From Berberis thunbergii (lineage: Eukaryota > Streptophyta > Magnoliopsida > Ranunculales > Berberidaceae), in NCBI GenBank assembly GCA_003290165.1, contig QNQO01001816.1, forward strand, positions 124,001-188,000: a stretch of 64,000 nt of DNA. Direction: 5' to 3'. The position numbers and the translations under genes were made by a program. Below the pieces are notes generated by a model. The model saw only the letters and a list, made by a program, of their open reading frames with translations. It made no database searches and was not told the DNA's origin. Positions 1 through 12,330 of this stretch are shown here, piece by piece. Every line of letters begins with the position of its first letter. Position 1 is the stretch's first letter.

Positions 1-200
1 TTGCCCAACGCTTTTGTGAAAATGTCAGCGAGTTGCGCATTGGACAAGACAAAGGTGGGATTGATATTTTCGGCAATAATGTCATCACGAACAAAGTGAC
101 AATCGACCTCAATATGTTTTGTCCGCTCATGAAATACGAGATTTTGAGATATATGGAGAGCCGCCTGACTATCACAATGAAGAGACATAGGACGTGTATG
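1..200 (-). mobile_element. Ty1/Copia retrotransposon RNase H fragment
   Basis: The minus strand encodes the C-terminal end of a Copia RNase H domain, including [27 protein letters not shown] and [10 protein letters not shown], which are family hallmarks. The reading runs off the left edge of the window, so the rest of the element is not visible. Just upstream in its frame the reading stops, so this is probably a remnant. No LTR is seen nearby. Confidence 0.85.
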
Positions 201-249
201 GTTGATTGCACTCACACACACACATTGAAAACCACACACACATATTGAA

Positions 250-1046
250 AACCCTTGTTACCTAATAATTAATTAATTAAGACTTGTTACCTAATCGAAA
301 CTAAGACAGATTAGGAGATGATATTCACAAGTTGACTGTTAAGTAATAATTCTTAAGTAGACGATGGACATCATAGTATTAGGTTAAGGTTATATAGAAT
401 TAGAGATATTACATCAAAAGAATTCTCGGGAGTTGGGTTGGAATCCAAGGGGTTTATCTCCCACGACTAGAAAATATAAGCTCAACCATTGTAATAGCGC
501 TAATAAATTGCATGTCCAATTTTATAAGAATGCAAAGACCAAGTCTCAATGTGAATCACGAAATAACTTTAATCTTGTTCTTGAAGCGAGCTGAAAATTT
601 TTGCTACTTAAAATGCTAAATCCCATACTTTTAACTTTTACAATATTCTTCTCCGTGGTTAAAAATAAAATGTTTGCATTCTGTCATTTGTATATGGGTT
701 TTCCAATCTAAAATACTACGACATAAAATGGGTCGGACTTTGGATCTCTATTTACTTTGATATGATAAGATTTTCGGTTGAATTTTACTGTAAAAAATTA
801 TTTATCCAGGTTATTTTATATCCTATAGCTGTCATTACCACCTACTTTAAAAAGAAAAAAAAACCATATATTTCGTTGAGATAATTGGAAACAAAAATGT
901 TTAACAATATATGGAAAAGCAGCAAATAGGAATATATATTATTTAACAAAATTGTTTACAATATATAAACCAGATGACATGTATCATGAGCTAGAAATGA
1001 TACTTCTGGCCATTGACATAACTTCAAAGAGATCATTTCGTTCAAT
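250..1046. repeat. Duplicated 3' flank of BAHD copy 1
   Basis: No gene is seen here. The sequence recurs, diverged, at 9601-12330 and 16841-17644 and in part at 32743-34027, each time downstream of a BAHD copy. Landmarks are the block GGTTTATCTCCCACGACT (near 450, 9690 and 17025) and the stretch around 570-640. It shows that the tandem duplication unit extended well beyond the coding region. The stretch 250-340 also matches 34210-34330 and 39001-39100. Confidence 0.75.
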
Positions 1047-2579
1047 CTAGAGAGCTGATGCAATGAATTTAGAGGTCAGACTCTCAATTTCATTTACAAA
1101 ACTCTTCATTGCAGGGCCTTGTAAGCACACTGGAACCACAATCTCATCTTCACCCTTACTGTTCTTGAAAGGTATGTACAAGCTTACCACCCCAGGTATG
1201 GCAGGACCTGCATACACTGCTTTGCCCCATCCAAAATCGATGTTTTCAATTCCCAAACGAGTCACATCAGATACAAGATAGGTTCTCACCACAGTAACAT
1301 GAGGCCGACCCTTGATCACCATAAGATCAGCTAGTGATCTCATGTACTCTTCTGTTACATCCGCTTTGGCTTTCTTAACTAGCTCCAATGCGTATCCCAA
1401 TGGATTTGAACATAACTTCCCGGCTGTTGATACTGCCACTGGGAAAGCCAACACGTTACCATAGTATCCATTAGGCAATGGTGGGTTGAATTTGGATCGT
1501 GCATTCACAGTCCAGAGAACGCGTACTTCTTCATCGTGATCTGGATTTAGAGCAATCGTGCGACATCTCCAAAGGCATGCAGTGAGTATCTCGAAAAGTG
1601 AGCTCGAACGGAGATATGGTGGCACATGACGCTTCAGAGCCTTAACCTCTTCTGGCCCGAAGAAGAATGATCTATGGGCCATGTCATCCAGGGGTATGGG
1701 CGTGCCCTTAGTATCGGGCACTTGCTCATACTCGCGGTGAACACATGACACATGTGGTGGGTCCCGTGCATTGAGTAGTTCTCGAGCCCACACTGGTGGG
1801 ACTGATGGCGCACTTGCCCCGCGTGCCATCTCACCAATGGCAATCAGGAACTGGACCAACCCGGCTCCGTCACACATAGTGTGATTCACTCGGAAGGCCA
1901 AAATGAATCCTCCACACATCAAACGGGTCACCTGTGTTCATAAGAAATAAACGATCCATCACTATTAATTGGAAAATTTGCCTATTGTGAACGGAGTTGG
2001 TTTAAGATAATTTTATTTATTATCGTCCAAGAAATTATGATAATAGTAATTTGCTAATTCATTTGTTGTTGAGCTTGTTTTGTTTGTAAGAAAATCATTT
2101 TCTCTTAATATGTCCATAATTTTGTTAATTACCTGAAATAACACCAAAGGACATCCAAGAACACCAGTGGAGCCTGGGACGTCGTAAAGCAGTTCCTCTA
2201 GGCATGGAAATGGAGGCTGGAGAACATCACCAAACTGATCCAGGGTAACATAAGCATCAGCTTCGACGAACATAAGACCTTCACCGGTGCATTCCACCAC
2301 AAGCTTTCGCCTAGCACCTTCCCTAAGCCTACCGGCAAAAGGGTAGTAAAACACAAGTGTCTTAGCAATAGCATCTTTGATGACTTTGACAGGGTCTTTC
2401 CCTTGCATCAATTCAACACTACGATAAAATTGTATAACAGGAATTTGAAACCGAAGACCTTCTTGATCATCGATATCAGAAAGAGGTTTGAACTCATGAG
2501 GAGTAGGTTTAGCTGGACGGATCAGTTCAGGTTCACGTCGTCGAACCGTGAAGACTAGGGAGGATGTTGAGGATGCCAT
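1047..2579 (-). CDS. BAHD acyltransferase copy 1 (benzyl alcohol O-benzoyltransferase-like)
   Basis: This is a BAHD acyl-CoA transferase, expected to esterify an alcohol such as benzyl alcohol or methanol with an aromatic acyl-CoA in the cytosol. The substrate is inferred from family resemblance only. Exon 1 is 2133-2579 (149 codons) and exon 2 is 1047-1931; the 201-bp GT-AG intron is phase 0. The protein would be 443 residues; the family usually has about 450-460. The catalytic HxxxD is H-T-M-C-D at about 166-170, where relatives usually have Ser before the Asp. The structural DFGWGK motif lies at about 381-386. Compared with copies 2 and 3 it lacks six residues in frame after V-Y-A-G-P-A (about residue 394). 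Otherwise both exons are open and both splice sites are intact, so it may be functional. The ATG is followed by [12 protein letters not shown], shared by all copies. Confidence 0.88.
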
Positions 2580-2671
2580 TTTGATCAGGGAATATGGATG
2601 AGAAAAAAAAACTCGAAGTGATTCAGAGAAGGGTGTTTATGTTCTGTGTGGTTATGTAGAAGGCCTACGTT

Positions 2672-2681
2672 CTATTTATGG
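2672..2681 (-). promoter_or_regulatory. Probable TATA box of BAHD copy 1
   Basis: On the minus strand the sequence reads CCATAAATAG, about 93 bases upstream of the ATG. Copies 2, 3 and 4b have a related A/T box at a similar distance. It is a pattern match only; no start site is known. Confidence 0.5.
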
Positions 2682-3489
2682 AGAGGAAGTATGGGAGAGT
2701 AGAGACTCTTGTTAGTATCAACTCAAATAGATTAGTTGGGGTCAGCAAGTATGTGAAGGTGTGTTGTAGGTTTGTTGGATGCTATGGTGAGATTTACATT
2801 TGTCTGATCTTTTGAGTTTAAAGAAGATTGACTATAAATTAATGGAAAGTTTAATGATTGACATTATTGGGTCACACCAGAAGTGTTGCTTAGTAGTTAT
2901 TGTTCTTGACCTGGGCTTGAGCTAGAGTTATGCACACGTCTACTAAATCATCAACTCGTTAAACACGTAGATTTCATTTGGAAGATTTTTTTTGTAAAGG
3001 CAAGCATGCAGCTGGTAGGTATAGAAACTCAAGACTGTGGAGTTCAAACCACTATAGTCTTAACCATCAAACCAAGTTATAGGTGGAACTGCATAACTGT
3101 GCAGGCATGGGAGTAACTAATTAAGAGGTAAAGCTTCTAAATTTTATTTTCACTATCTGCTTCTGTAATCACTTCATTCTGTAAAATTTAGAAATACTAA
3201 TAATGTTCAAAAAAAAAAAAAAAAAAAAAGGAGGAATCTCAAAAAGTCATTTAGTACTTGACAGGGATGGGATGGGATGGGAGGTGAGTTAGATGAATGA
3301 TTGAAACACAACCTCAAAAACATGCATAGAGATAAACTTGAAAGCAATTAAGGAAATCCCAAGTTAGAAATTTTTTGAGAAAATCATTCAGAGAGAGTTG
3401 AAAGGAAATCTGACTCAGGAAATGATACAGATGCAGCAGTAGTTATAGACAATTGAGATGAGGTTTCACGTGAATCGGTGACATATTTA
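2682..3489. other. 5' flank of BAHD copy 1, no gene seen
   Basis: The first 250 bases resemble the 5' flank of copy 4b (37990-38220), so copies 1 and 4b share one promoter lineage. The rest shows only an A-rich run near 3210 and no supported coding sequence. A weak tRNA-like stretch near 3000-3080 was not convincing enough to call. Confidence 0.5.
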
Positions 3490-5566
3490 TTTTTTTAAAA
3501 TAATTAGCAACAACTTTTTGTTGTAGCAAAAATTTTTAGTGTATAAAATTTTTCTTTAAACCAATTAGCAACGGTTAGTCCATAACTAATAAAAAAAATA
3601 ATCTAAAACTTAGTCATGGTTTTTGGCCGTAGCTAAATTTTTTAGTGTGTAATTTAAAAAAAAAAAATCAATTAGCAACGGTTTGGTGTCGTCGCTAATA
3701 AAAAAAATTTTAACTTAGCCACGGTTCGTAATAAAAAAAATCTAAAACTTAGCCACGGTTTTTTGCCGTAGCTAAATTCTTTAGTGCATAATTTTTTTTT
3801 TCAAAAAAACAATTAGCGACGGTTATATAAAAATAATGTTATTTTTTTAAAACAATTAGCGACAGTTTTTTATTGTCGCTAATATAAAAATAATGTTATT
3901 TTTTAAAAATCAATTAGCTACCGTTATTTACCGTCGCTAATATAAAAATAATGTTAATTTAAAAAAAAATTTAATTAGCGAGTAGCAAATAATTCATATA
4001 AATTTGTATTTAAAAAATAATTTATGACAAACTTGCCGGCTACCCAACTTTTCTTCAGACATTTTTTTTTCAGAACTTTTATGGCTTGAATCTTAGTAGC
4101 AAAGTTACGGTCCCATAGAGCACTTGTTACTATATTGTAAACGAATCCTCCATAGCTCCCATACTACAAACTCAATCGAGACATGTTTAGGTGGTATCGA
4201 AACATTCTGAAGACTTCTTCAGACTTCAATGTCAAAGGTTGCATCTCTAAGCTTCTTTCAACCAAAGTTTCACTTGCTCTCCCCTCCTTATTTCACTCTT
4301 TTGCATTTGTATTTTTCTTTTTCTTTCTTTCTTTCTTTTTTCAGCTTGAAGTTTGGATTGCAAGGAAGGATTGTCCTAGTCTTAATGAGGAGACAATGCA
4401 GTCTGGTAAATTTGCCAATGAACTCATGTGATGTATATGTCATTTTTCAAGAGCAACCACTAATAATACCAATGAGTGAATGAGTCTGTTCAAGAAATCT
4501 TGACTGGTTTAACATACATAGATCATCTCAATTATTATAAGGTTGAAAGTTGATTGAGTGGGGAGTCGGAAGGTGTGCCCATGACTGACCAAGACTAAAC
4601 TAAAACCAAGCTAGACTTGCCTCGAGATCTCAAATTTTGAGTTAAGAGGTTGGTTCAGGCTACGCAATTACCATACTATGAATGTTGTGTGCATAGTAGC
4701 TTTTATTTATTTTTATAAGGAATATTTCAAGAGCTTAGGAGTCATTCTCCAATACTCGTACAGTGGGGTTTCTTTACCATAAAGCATTATTATATCATAG
4801 AATTATTAAATTAATTCATTAAATTAATCAAAATGACTATATCATAGAAGTATTATATAGCAAGTAAGGTATAGTAATGTTATTTTTATATAGTAAGTAA
4901 AAAAAAATGTTATTTGCCATTTTTGCTAAATAATATAATATACAAATAGCGACTGTTTTTGCCGTCCCTATTTAGCGACCGTTTTTTTGCCGTGGCTATT
5001 TAAAAATAATGTTATTTTTAAAAACAATTAGCGATGTTTTTTGACGTCGCTAATATAAAATTAATTTTATTTTTAAAAAAAATCAATTAGTGACGGTTTG
5101 TTGCCGTCGCTAATATAAAAATAATGTTAATTTTTTGAAAACAATTAGCAACGATTTTATAGCCGTCACTAAAATAAAAATAATGTGAAATATTTTTTTT
5201 AAATTTATTAGCGACGGTTTTTTCCATCGCTAATATAAAATAATAAATGTTTTTAATATATATATATTTTTTACAAAATCCATTAGCTACAGTAGAATAC
5301 CGTAGCTAATGAATTTTATTTGTAAAGCTTAGCGATGGTTAAGATACCGACGCTAATACAAGAATTAGCGACAGTTTTTAGCCGTCGCAAAATATTTAGA
5401 GACGGATTTTTAAAATTATTATCTGAAACAGTGTCAAAAGCATTAGCGACGATTTTTTTTGTATCTTATAATTAGCGACGGTATCAAAAAACCGTCGTTA
5501 ATTTCCGTAGCTATTAAAGCTTTTTTTTCTGTAGCTAATTTTTGTAGCTATAATTAGCTTTTTTTT
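3490..5566. repeat. Palindromic TTAGCGACGG repeat arrays (CACTA-like subterminal repeats)
   Basis: Two arrays (about 3490-3990 and 4930-5560) contain many copies of a short palindrome built from TTAGCGACGG and its complement CCGTCGCTAA, separated by A/T-rich spacers. The layout resembles the subterminal repeats of the CACTA element at 23358-32741, but the core differs (GCGACGG here, GCAACGG and GCCACGG there), so it is probably a different family. The 900 bases between the arrays hold no recognisable transposase or gene. No CACTA terminus was found on either side. The right end is cut by a Copia LTR at 5567. Confidence 0.65.
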
Positions 5567-6136
5567 GTTGGAATTGAGATTTGATGAGTGACTTGTTGAT
5601 TGGTGGGTTGTTTTGTGTAGAGAAATATGAGATGAAAACAATGAAAAATGATTACTTGTGAATAAGATGAAGAGAGAAAGCTAACTCTAGTTCAGGTAGA
5701 CTTTGTATTACTTTGTATTGTTTTCTTACTTGTTGTCTTTGAATGAATTACATGAGAGCCTATATATATATATATATATATAGCAAATGTACATGAAGAT
5801 TAATTTTTGCTGGCCTAGGGGGCGAAAATACACTTTTGTCACCCTTCTTTAAACACATTTTTCCAAAAAAGTGGTTAAAGAGAGGGGGAGGGGGAAGTGT
5901 ACATTCGCTCCCCCCCCCCCCCCCCGATGCAGCAATCTCGCTTCCTTTCCCAAGCCAGCTAGAATTGGGGGTACATGAATGAAGACTTTAGATAATCTCA
6001 AGAGTTATGAGAAATGCAATGTATCATACTCCCAAGGTACATAGCTCCTAGGTACATGAATCAAAGAAATAGTTTTCTAAGGTTCATAATCAAAGCATGC
6101 ATGAACTTATCAACGCAAGGCATTAATTATTTCAAC
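5567..6136 (-). repeat. Copia 3' LTR
   Basis: The 570-bp segment runs from TGTTGGAAT to ATTTCAACA, the expected TG...CA ends with short inverted repeats. A polypurine tract lies next to its inner edge. It holds a (TA)n run near 5761-5781 and a poly-C run near 5912-5925. The partner LTR is missing from the window. Confidence 0.75.
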
Positions 6137-6180
6137 ACTCTCCCTTAATGCCTTGTGTTACTCCCAACATTTCTTGAAAA

Positions 6181-7093
6181 TAGTGTTCTAAAAAGCGATC
6201 TGGGCGCCAGCCTAGGCGCTAGCAGGTAGAGAGACGCCTAGACTAGTTGCTGGGCGTAAGGGCGCCTAGGCGGGTCTGGGGATTTTTTTTTGTTTTTTTT
6301 TCTTTCTCTGGTTGCAAATAACCAAAACCAATCGACCAAATACCCATCGAAATTTTTAGGTTTTGAAAAACAGAGAGAAAAGAAAGGGGAAGAAGGGGAA
6401 GACGAAGAAGAGTTTCCCGGCAGGTATCACTCTGCTTCTCCGCTGCAAGCGAAGCATTTCGCTCCACTTTTGAAGTTTGGCTTGAGGACTTGTACTATAC
6501 CTAAAGAAGAAGCGAAAGAGGAAGAAAAGAGAGGCTACAACGAAGTGTAAGCTGCCAAACCAAAGTCTCCAACCCAGATGCTCCAGCGACTCCAAGCTCA
6601 GAGTCTTTGCGTTTCCTTGGTTGTTCACTTGTTCGTCGATCTCTTTCCAGCGGGTACTCTGACTTCTCCCAAATTTGAAATTTCCATTCAAATTAGTAAT
6701 TTCCAAAGTTAATCCCCAATCAATTACAAACAATTAATGACGGAGCAACCTTTGATTAGTGTTGGATGAATCATTGAATCTAGTATGTTGAACTTTTTGA
6801 AAATGTGCTTCGAATGGTGGTGTCGTGGTGGCCAGTTGAGCTCATATTGAATAAGTTCCGCATTTCACAGTTGTACTTTTAGTTCCATGTTGCAATCCAT
6901 GAAGCAATTCATGTTTATAAATTTTTCATATGTATTACTATTCTGGCATTAAATTAGAAGTAATTGATATAATATTAATGTATTATGTTAAATTTTTCTA
7001 AATTATGAAAATTATAATACAAAATATAAAACCGTCTAGGTGCTAGGCACCTGCTGGCCGCTCGCCCACCGCCTAGCGATTTTTAGAACACTG
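6181..7093. mobile_element. hAT-like non-autonomous element nested in Copia
   Basis: The terminal inverted repeats are TAGTGTTCTAAAAAGCGA on the left and CAGTGTTCTAAAAATCGC read inward from the right. The flanking 8-bp repeats CTTGAAAA (6173-6180) and CTCGAAAA (7094-7101) differ by one base and fit a hAT target duplication. The interior has GC-rich stretches near both ends and no transposase. Open frames around 6240-6730 show no recognised domain. Confidence 0.7.
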
Positions 7094-8760
7094 CTCGAAA
7101 ATATTCAAACTTATCTCTTGAATTGGTAGTGCTTTGGTGAAAATGTCCGCAACTTGCTCTTCCGTCTTGCAATACTTGAGCTGAATTTCTTCTTCTTCCA
7201 CGGCTTCTCGAATGAAGTGATGTTTGATTGCAATGTGTTTTGTGCGGCATGGAAAACCGGGTTCTTTGTCATTGCAATTGCGGACTTGTTGTCACATAAA
7301 ATGGGAGTAGCTTCTCCTTGCTTTTCACAAATGTTCCAAGATTCCCCTTAGCCATATTGCTTGAGAGGTTGCTAATGATGTCGAAATATACTCAGCCTCA
7401 GTTGATGATTGTGCCACCATTTGTTGCTTCTTGGATGCCCATGCAAATACACCGAAACCAAGAGAAAATGCATAGCCTGAAGTGCTTCTCATATCATCAA
7501 AGCATCCGGCCCAATCACTATCACAAAATCCAAATAACATTGCTTCAATTTTTCTTTCATACAAAATACCAAAATCAAGAGTACCTTGTGTGTATCTCAA
7601 CACTCTTTTTGCGGCCCCAAAATGGGTTTGACTTGGCATGTGCATTAATCGAGACAACATGCTTGTAGCATACATGATGTCTGGCCTTGTCGCGGTTAAA
7701 TACAACAAGCTTCCAACCAAACTTCTATAAAGTGATGCATCCACCTCCTTGCTTCCATCTTCTTTCTTCAATTTTTCATTAACAATCAAAGGTGTAGCCA
7801 CTGATTTACGATCTCCCATTCTAAATTTTTCAATGAGAGTTTTGGAATACATCCTTTGGTAAATAAAAACACCATCTTCTGTTTGACAAATTCCAATGCC
7901 GAAAAAGTAATGCAAGAGTCCCAAATCACTCATTTCATATTTCTTCATCGTCTCTTCTTTAAAACTTTCAATCATTTTACGATACCGGTGAAAACCAAAT
8001 CATCTACATAGAGAGAGGCAATAAGAATTCCGGTAGTACCTTGTGTCTTGTGATATACAAAATGGGTTCGCTCTTGCTCCTTTGGAAGTCTTGCTTGATA
8101 AAATATGAATCTATCTCACTATACCAGGCTCGGGGTGCTTGTTTTAGCCCATACAATGCTTTCTTAAATTTATACACTTTGTCTTCTTCTCCTTTTGACA
8201 TAGTGGTTGCTCGACATAAACTTCTTCATTTTAATTACCATTCAAAAAAGCCGATTTTACATCAAGTTGATATGAGCGGCCAAAGCAATGAGTGCTCTAA
8301 TTGTATCCAATCGAGTTACCGGTGCAAATGTCTCTTGAAAATCAATTCCAGACTGTTGAGAATAGCCTTTTGCAACAAGTCTTGCTTTGTTATTTTGAAT
8401 GGAGCCATCGGGATTAAGCTTCGCTTTGAAAATCCACTTCACCCCAATAGCATCTTTGTCTTTCGGCCTCTCCACCCCTTCCCAAGTCTTGTTTTTCTTG
8501 ATCACATGTATTTTTTCTTCCATGACTTCCTTCCATGCTTCCTCCTTGATTGCTTCTTCAAAGCTTTTGGGCTCGACAAGACAAAAATTGCAACTTTCAT
8601 AAAAAGTGTAGGCCGAACTTAGACTTTCTTTTCTTTCCAATCATAAGAAGTTTTCTCATCAAATATGACATCTCTTGAAATAATCACTTTCTTCTTCATC
8701 AAATGGTAGAGTCTATAAACCTTTGATTTTGAGCTATAACCCACAAAATGCATTTCAAGG

Positions 8761-9600
8761 CTTGAAATCTCTATAATATAAATGGTAGGTTGAGATGTTC
8801 TTCTTTACAAATGAAGTCGAAAGTTGGTTAGATTATAAAACTGACAATTAAAAACATATAATAAGACTCAGAGAGAGAAGGTGATCAACAAATGTACTAA
8901 TAAAAGTTTGGTCATTAACAGGTTATGTTCCACACAATGCATGTACAATTGTGTCTGGCAAATGGCTCTTTTGCAATCAAATCATTCCCCTAGCTTTTTT
9001 GATAAAGTAGGATTTGATATAGATTAGTATGGATCCTTAATTAATTAAATTCCTTAGGATAACACATGAATCGATAAAAATGATTGATCTTTCCAACAAA
9101 TGTTTTAGAGTAAGGCTAGTTAGTCAGGTTGGTAGTTATTTTTGAGTCAAATTTTGATGTTTTTATACTTTTTACTTATTTTTAAAATACAATAAAAAAA
9201 CACCATCTATAGAAGGGATATAAGTGTAAAAAAATAAAAACTTAACACAAAAATGACTGGCTAAAATTGTTGAATGTTTTATTAATCAAAAGAACGTTTG
9301 GGGCGTTGATGGTGTTACAACTAAGTACACTCTTATAAAAAAAATGAAGCGTTTTAGCTGACAATTGACATTAACAGTGCTTGATAAGACGACTAATCCT
9401 TGTTCTATCCGTTACGTTACATGGTTGATTACGCTAATAAGTTATCTAAGAGAAGAAAATAAATCTATCATATATCAAGTCGAAATTGTGGGTGTGTGTT
9501 GCACATATATATATTTTAATAAAATTTGAATACATTCCTTCAATAAATAAATGTAATAGAACACCATCTTTCTTTTTTGCGTTTCAAACTAGAAACTATT
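8761..9600. other. Intergenic, nothing recognised
   Basis: A/T-rich sequence with no open frame worth calling, no tRNA and no terminal repeats. The right end (about 9560-9600) begins the BAHD 3'-flank unit that continues at 9601. Confidence 0.5.
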
Positions 9601-12330
9601 GGGAAGTGATATGACCAAGGATATTGACCTCTATAGAATTAGCGATATTGCATTAAAAGAATTATGGGGAGTTGGGGGTGGAATCCAAGTGGTTTATCTC
9701 CCACGACTAAAAAATACCAGCTCAACCATTGTAATATTAGCACTTATAAATTGCATGTCCAATTTTGAAAGAATATGAAAATATTTAAAACAAGAATAAC
9801 TTTATTTATTTCAGGATAACTTTTAAGAGATCAAAGATGAGTTTATATAATATAAGGCAAAATTACATTTAGAAATAAATTCAAATCGTATCGAATAATA
9901 TAAAAAAAAACTAGAATAGGAGAATTCAGGGGCGGATCTATGTATTGATAATTTCTTTTTTAAAAACCACTATAATAGTTATAATTTTTAAGGCCTGCTT
10001 CCACTCCCTGCAATTCGTGTTTTATCACTGACTGCCCCCTGGAGGAGCCTGCACATGCAACCACTACTTCACCTTCCTCATTCCTTATGATTGCTCCATA
10101 GCCACTGGTAATACCCTTTAAGGAACCATCGGAATTAACCTTGTGCCAGCTTATAGGAGGTTTAGTCCACTTACATTTTACAGCCTTCTTTTGAACATAC
10201 ACTGGTCTATCCTCCATCTGTTGAATAACTCTCTATTACGTGCATTGTCTTTGACTTTGAGGTTCATACTGGCAGCCTTGATCCGCACATCATCATGGAT
10301 GCGTTGTACTAGTTGTACTCCGCAAAGCCTTTGATTCTCATGTGCCCGCCTATTTCTTTCCCCCCACAAATGGTATATGATCGCATTAAGAGCCACCTTT
10401 TTTATTATTGCACTTGGTGCCTTACCTGCAAAAGCTTGGCAGCACCAACTGAGTTCTTGTTCCCATGTTAAAATTTGCGTATTATAGTACATAGACTGAA
10501 GCATGCGGGTCCAAACAAGGTTGGAGTAGTTACATTGAAAAACAAGCGGTCTTCAGTTTCCACTTCAGTAGCACAAAGAAAGCAGAGATCTTGTGTAGTC
10601 TTCCCCCATCTTTTCAGCTTGGCCATGGTTTTGAGTGCTGAATGGCCTACTAGCCAGGTGATAAAACTGTGTCAAGGTACGCCAGGATGCCAGGGCTCTT
10701 TCCAGAAACTAGTATCATGGCCATTTCCTATGGAGTGCTTCACCATCCTAAACGCCTCCTCTCTGCAACCGAGTAGTCTACGCCAGCACCATGATGCTTC
10801 CTGGGGGGTTGTCATCAACCAGAAATCACGGAGCTTGATGAGGTGCTTCTTTACCCACTGTACCCATAAAGAGCCACTGTTTGACACAAGTTGCCAAATG
10901 TGACACAAGCTGGCTGCTCTATTGCAAATGTCTAAGTTCCTGATACCAAATCCCCCCTCTTGATAGGGATTGCATATTCTCTTCCAGCTGACCATTGCCT
11001 TTTTGGATGGGGTGTCTTCACCAGACCATAGGAAGCTCCTCATGATACTGTTTATAGCCTTAATAGTTTGCTTCGGTAGTATAAAACATGAGGTCCAGTA
11101 TACTTGCATACTACTAAGTACTGACTTGATTAACTCCACTCGTCCCGCATAGGTTAAGTATTTGTTCTTCCAGGAATTAATACGTTTCCGTATCTTGTCA
11201 ATGATTGGGCTGCATTGCTGATGTGATAGGCTGGAAGAAATGAGTGGTGATCCAAGATATTTGACTGGAAGAAGCCCCATTGTGAACTGTAATTGGTTTG
11301 CTATAAGCCCCATCTCTATTGAATCAATACCTGCAGTAAACAATGTGCTCTTAGTATAGTTCACTTCTAAGCCAGTACAAACTCTGAATTCTTGTAGTAC
11401 TTCAAACAAGGCTTTAGCTGATCTAGTGTCCACATGAAAGAAAGCCATAATGTCATCAGCGAAGCTTAGATGTGTGATCATGGGGTCCGAGCACTTGTAA
11501 TGCAGCTTGTATTCACCTTCCTGGACCTTCCCCCTAATAAGAACATTTAGAATTTCCATGACCATAACGAACAGGTACGGAGACATAGGACAGCCTTGGC
11601 GAAGTCCTCTTGTGGCTTTGAAGTACCCTTTTGGTGTACCAGTGAAGTTGATGGAGAATTTCGCCATGGTGATACATTCTCTTACCCATGTGATGAATCG
11701 AACAGGGAATTTAAATTTCTCCAGGACCCTTGTGACCGCTTCCCACCTTACCATATCATAGGTTTTCTTAAGGTCGATTTTTGCTGCACATCGTGGTGGT
11801 CCCCTATCTCTGTGATAGTTCCTCACCAGCTCGTGGGCAAGAATGAGATTATCCTGAATAAACCTGCCTTGGATGAAAGCAGATTGGTTTGCACCTACTA
11901 CGACTTGAACTGCACTCTTCATTCTATTAGTTAGGATTTTAGTAATGCACTCTTTAATCTTGTTCTTGAAGCGATCATGTGCAGTCCAATTATCAGTTGG
12001 CATCCAATTGAAAACCATTGTTACTTAACATGCCAAATCCCAGACTTTTAACTTTTACATGCACTATTCTTCTCTGTGGTCAGCAGCTCATCCAAAATTT
12101 CCTCCCATCACTGTGAAGAGCTCTGCTAATAATGACAGTGAATTATTGAAAAATTATGAATTTGTTTGGACCAACAAAGAGCTCATATATGAAAAGCTGA
12201 AAAACTGGAATATATATTATTTAACAATATTGTTTACAATATATTTATATAAACCAGATGACATGTATCATCAGCTAGAAATGATACTTTTGGCCATTGA
12301 CATTACTTCAAAGAGATCATTTCGTTCAAT
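9601..12330. repeat. Duplicated 3' flank of BAHD copy 2, split by a LINE
   Basis: The segments 9601-9789 and about 11951-12330 together match the uninterrupted 3' flanks of copies 1 (about 400-1046) and 3 (about 16940-17644). The sequence TTTAATCTTGTTCTTGAA, continuous in copies 1 and 3, appears here just right of the LINE. This gives the LINE boundaries without needing a perfect target duplication. Confidence 0.7.
9790..11950 (-). mobile_element. 5'-truncated plant L1-type LINE (reverse transcriptase, zf-RVT, RNase H)
   Basis: The minus strand encodes a non-LTR reverse transcriptase from about 11950: NQSAFIQGRFIQDNLILAHE, GLRQGCPMSPYLF, then the catalytic LSFADDIMAF near 11460, and the KYLG motif. 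It is followed by the zf-RVT region (about 10180-10640, IIYHLWGERNRRAHENQ) and an RNase H domain (about 9960-10180, NSDGSLKG and KHELQGVEAGL) as found in many plant L1 elements. The reverse transcriptase part stays open for about 420 codons; later parts need frame changes. The endonuclease half is missing, a usual outcome of incomplete reverse transcription. The open frame continues about 20 codons past the junction into flanking DNA. The exact 3' end and target duplication are unclear. Confidence 0.87.

Larger units (their letters stand above)
5567..8760 (-). mobile_element. Ty1/Copia retrotransposon, 5'-truncated, with nested hAT
   Basis: Read on the minus strand, the element ends at an LTR (5567-6136) preceded by the purine tract AAGGGAGAG. 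Upstream lie RNase H (about 7100-7400, SSTEAEYISTS and CDSDWAG), the reverse transcriptase (about 7400-8640) with LYVDD near 8000 and [13 protein letters not shown] near 8150, and the end of the integrase region to about 8760 (VYRLYHLMKKKVIISRDVIF). The frame is broken several times and no 5' LTR, gag or protease is seen, so it is dead. A 913-bp hAT-like element (6181-7093) interrupts the coding region close to the polypurine tract. The LTR abuts the repeat array ending at 5566, so the retrotransposon inserted into that array. Confidence 0.88.

Noticed and set aside
3000..3090. Possible tRNA or SINE
   Set aside because: A GTTCAAACC-like B box is present, but the A box is poor and no cloverleaf or tail could be drawn.
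6290..6733. Overlapping open frames inside the nested hAT element
   Set aside because: Glu/Lys-rich and complementary translations on both strands, no transposase motif and no clear start.
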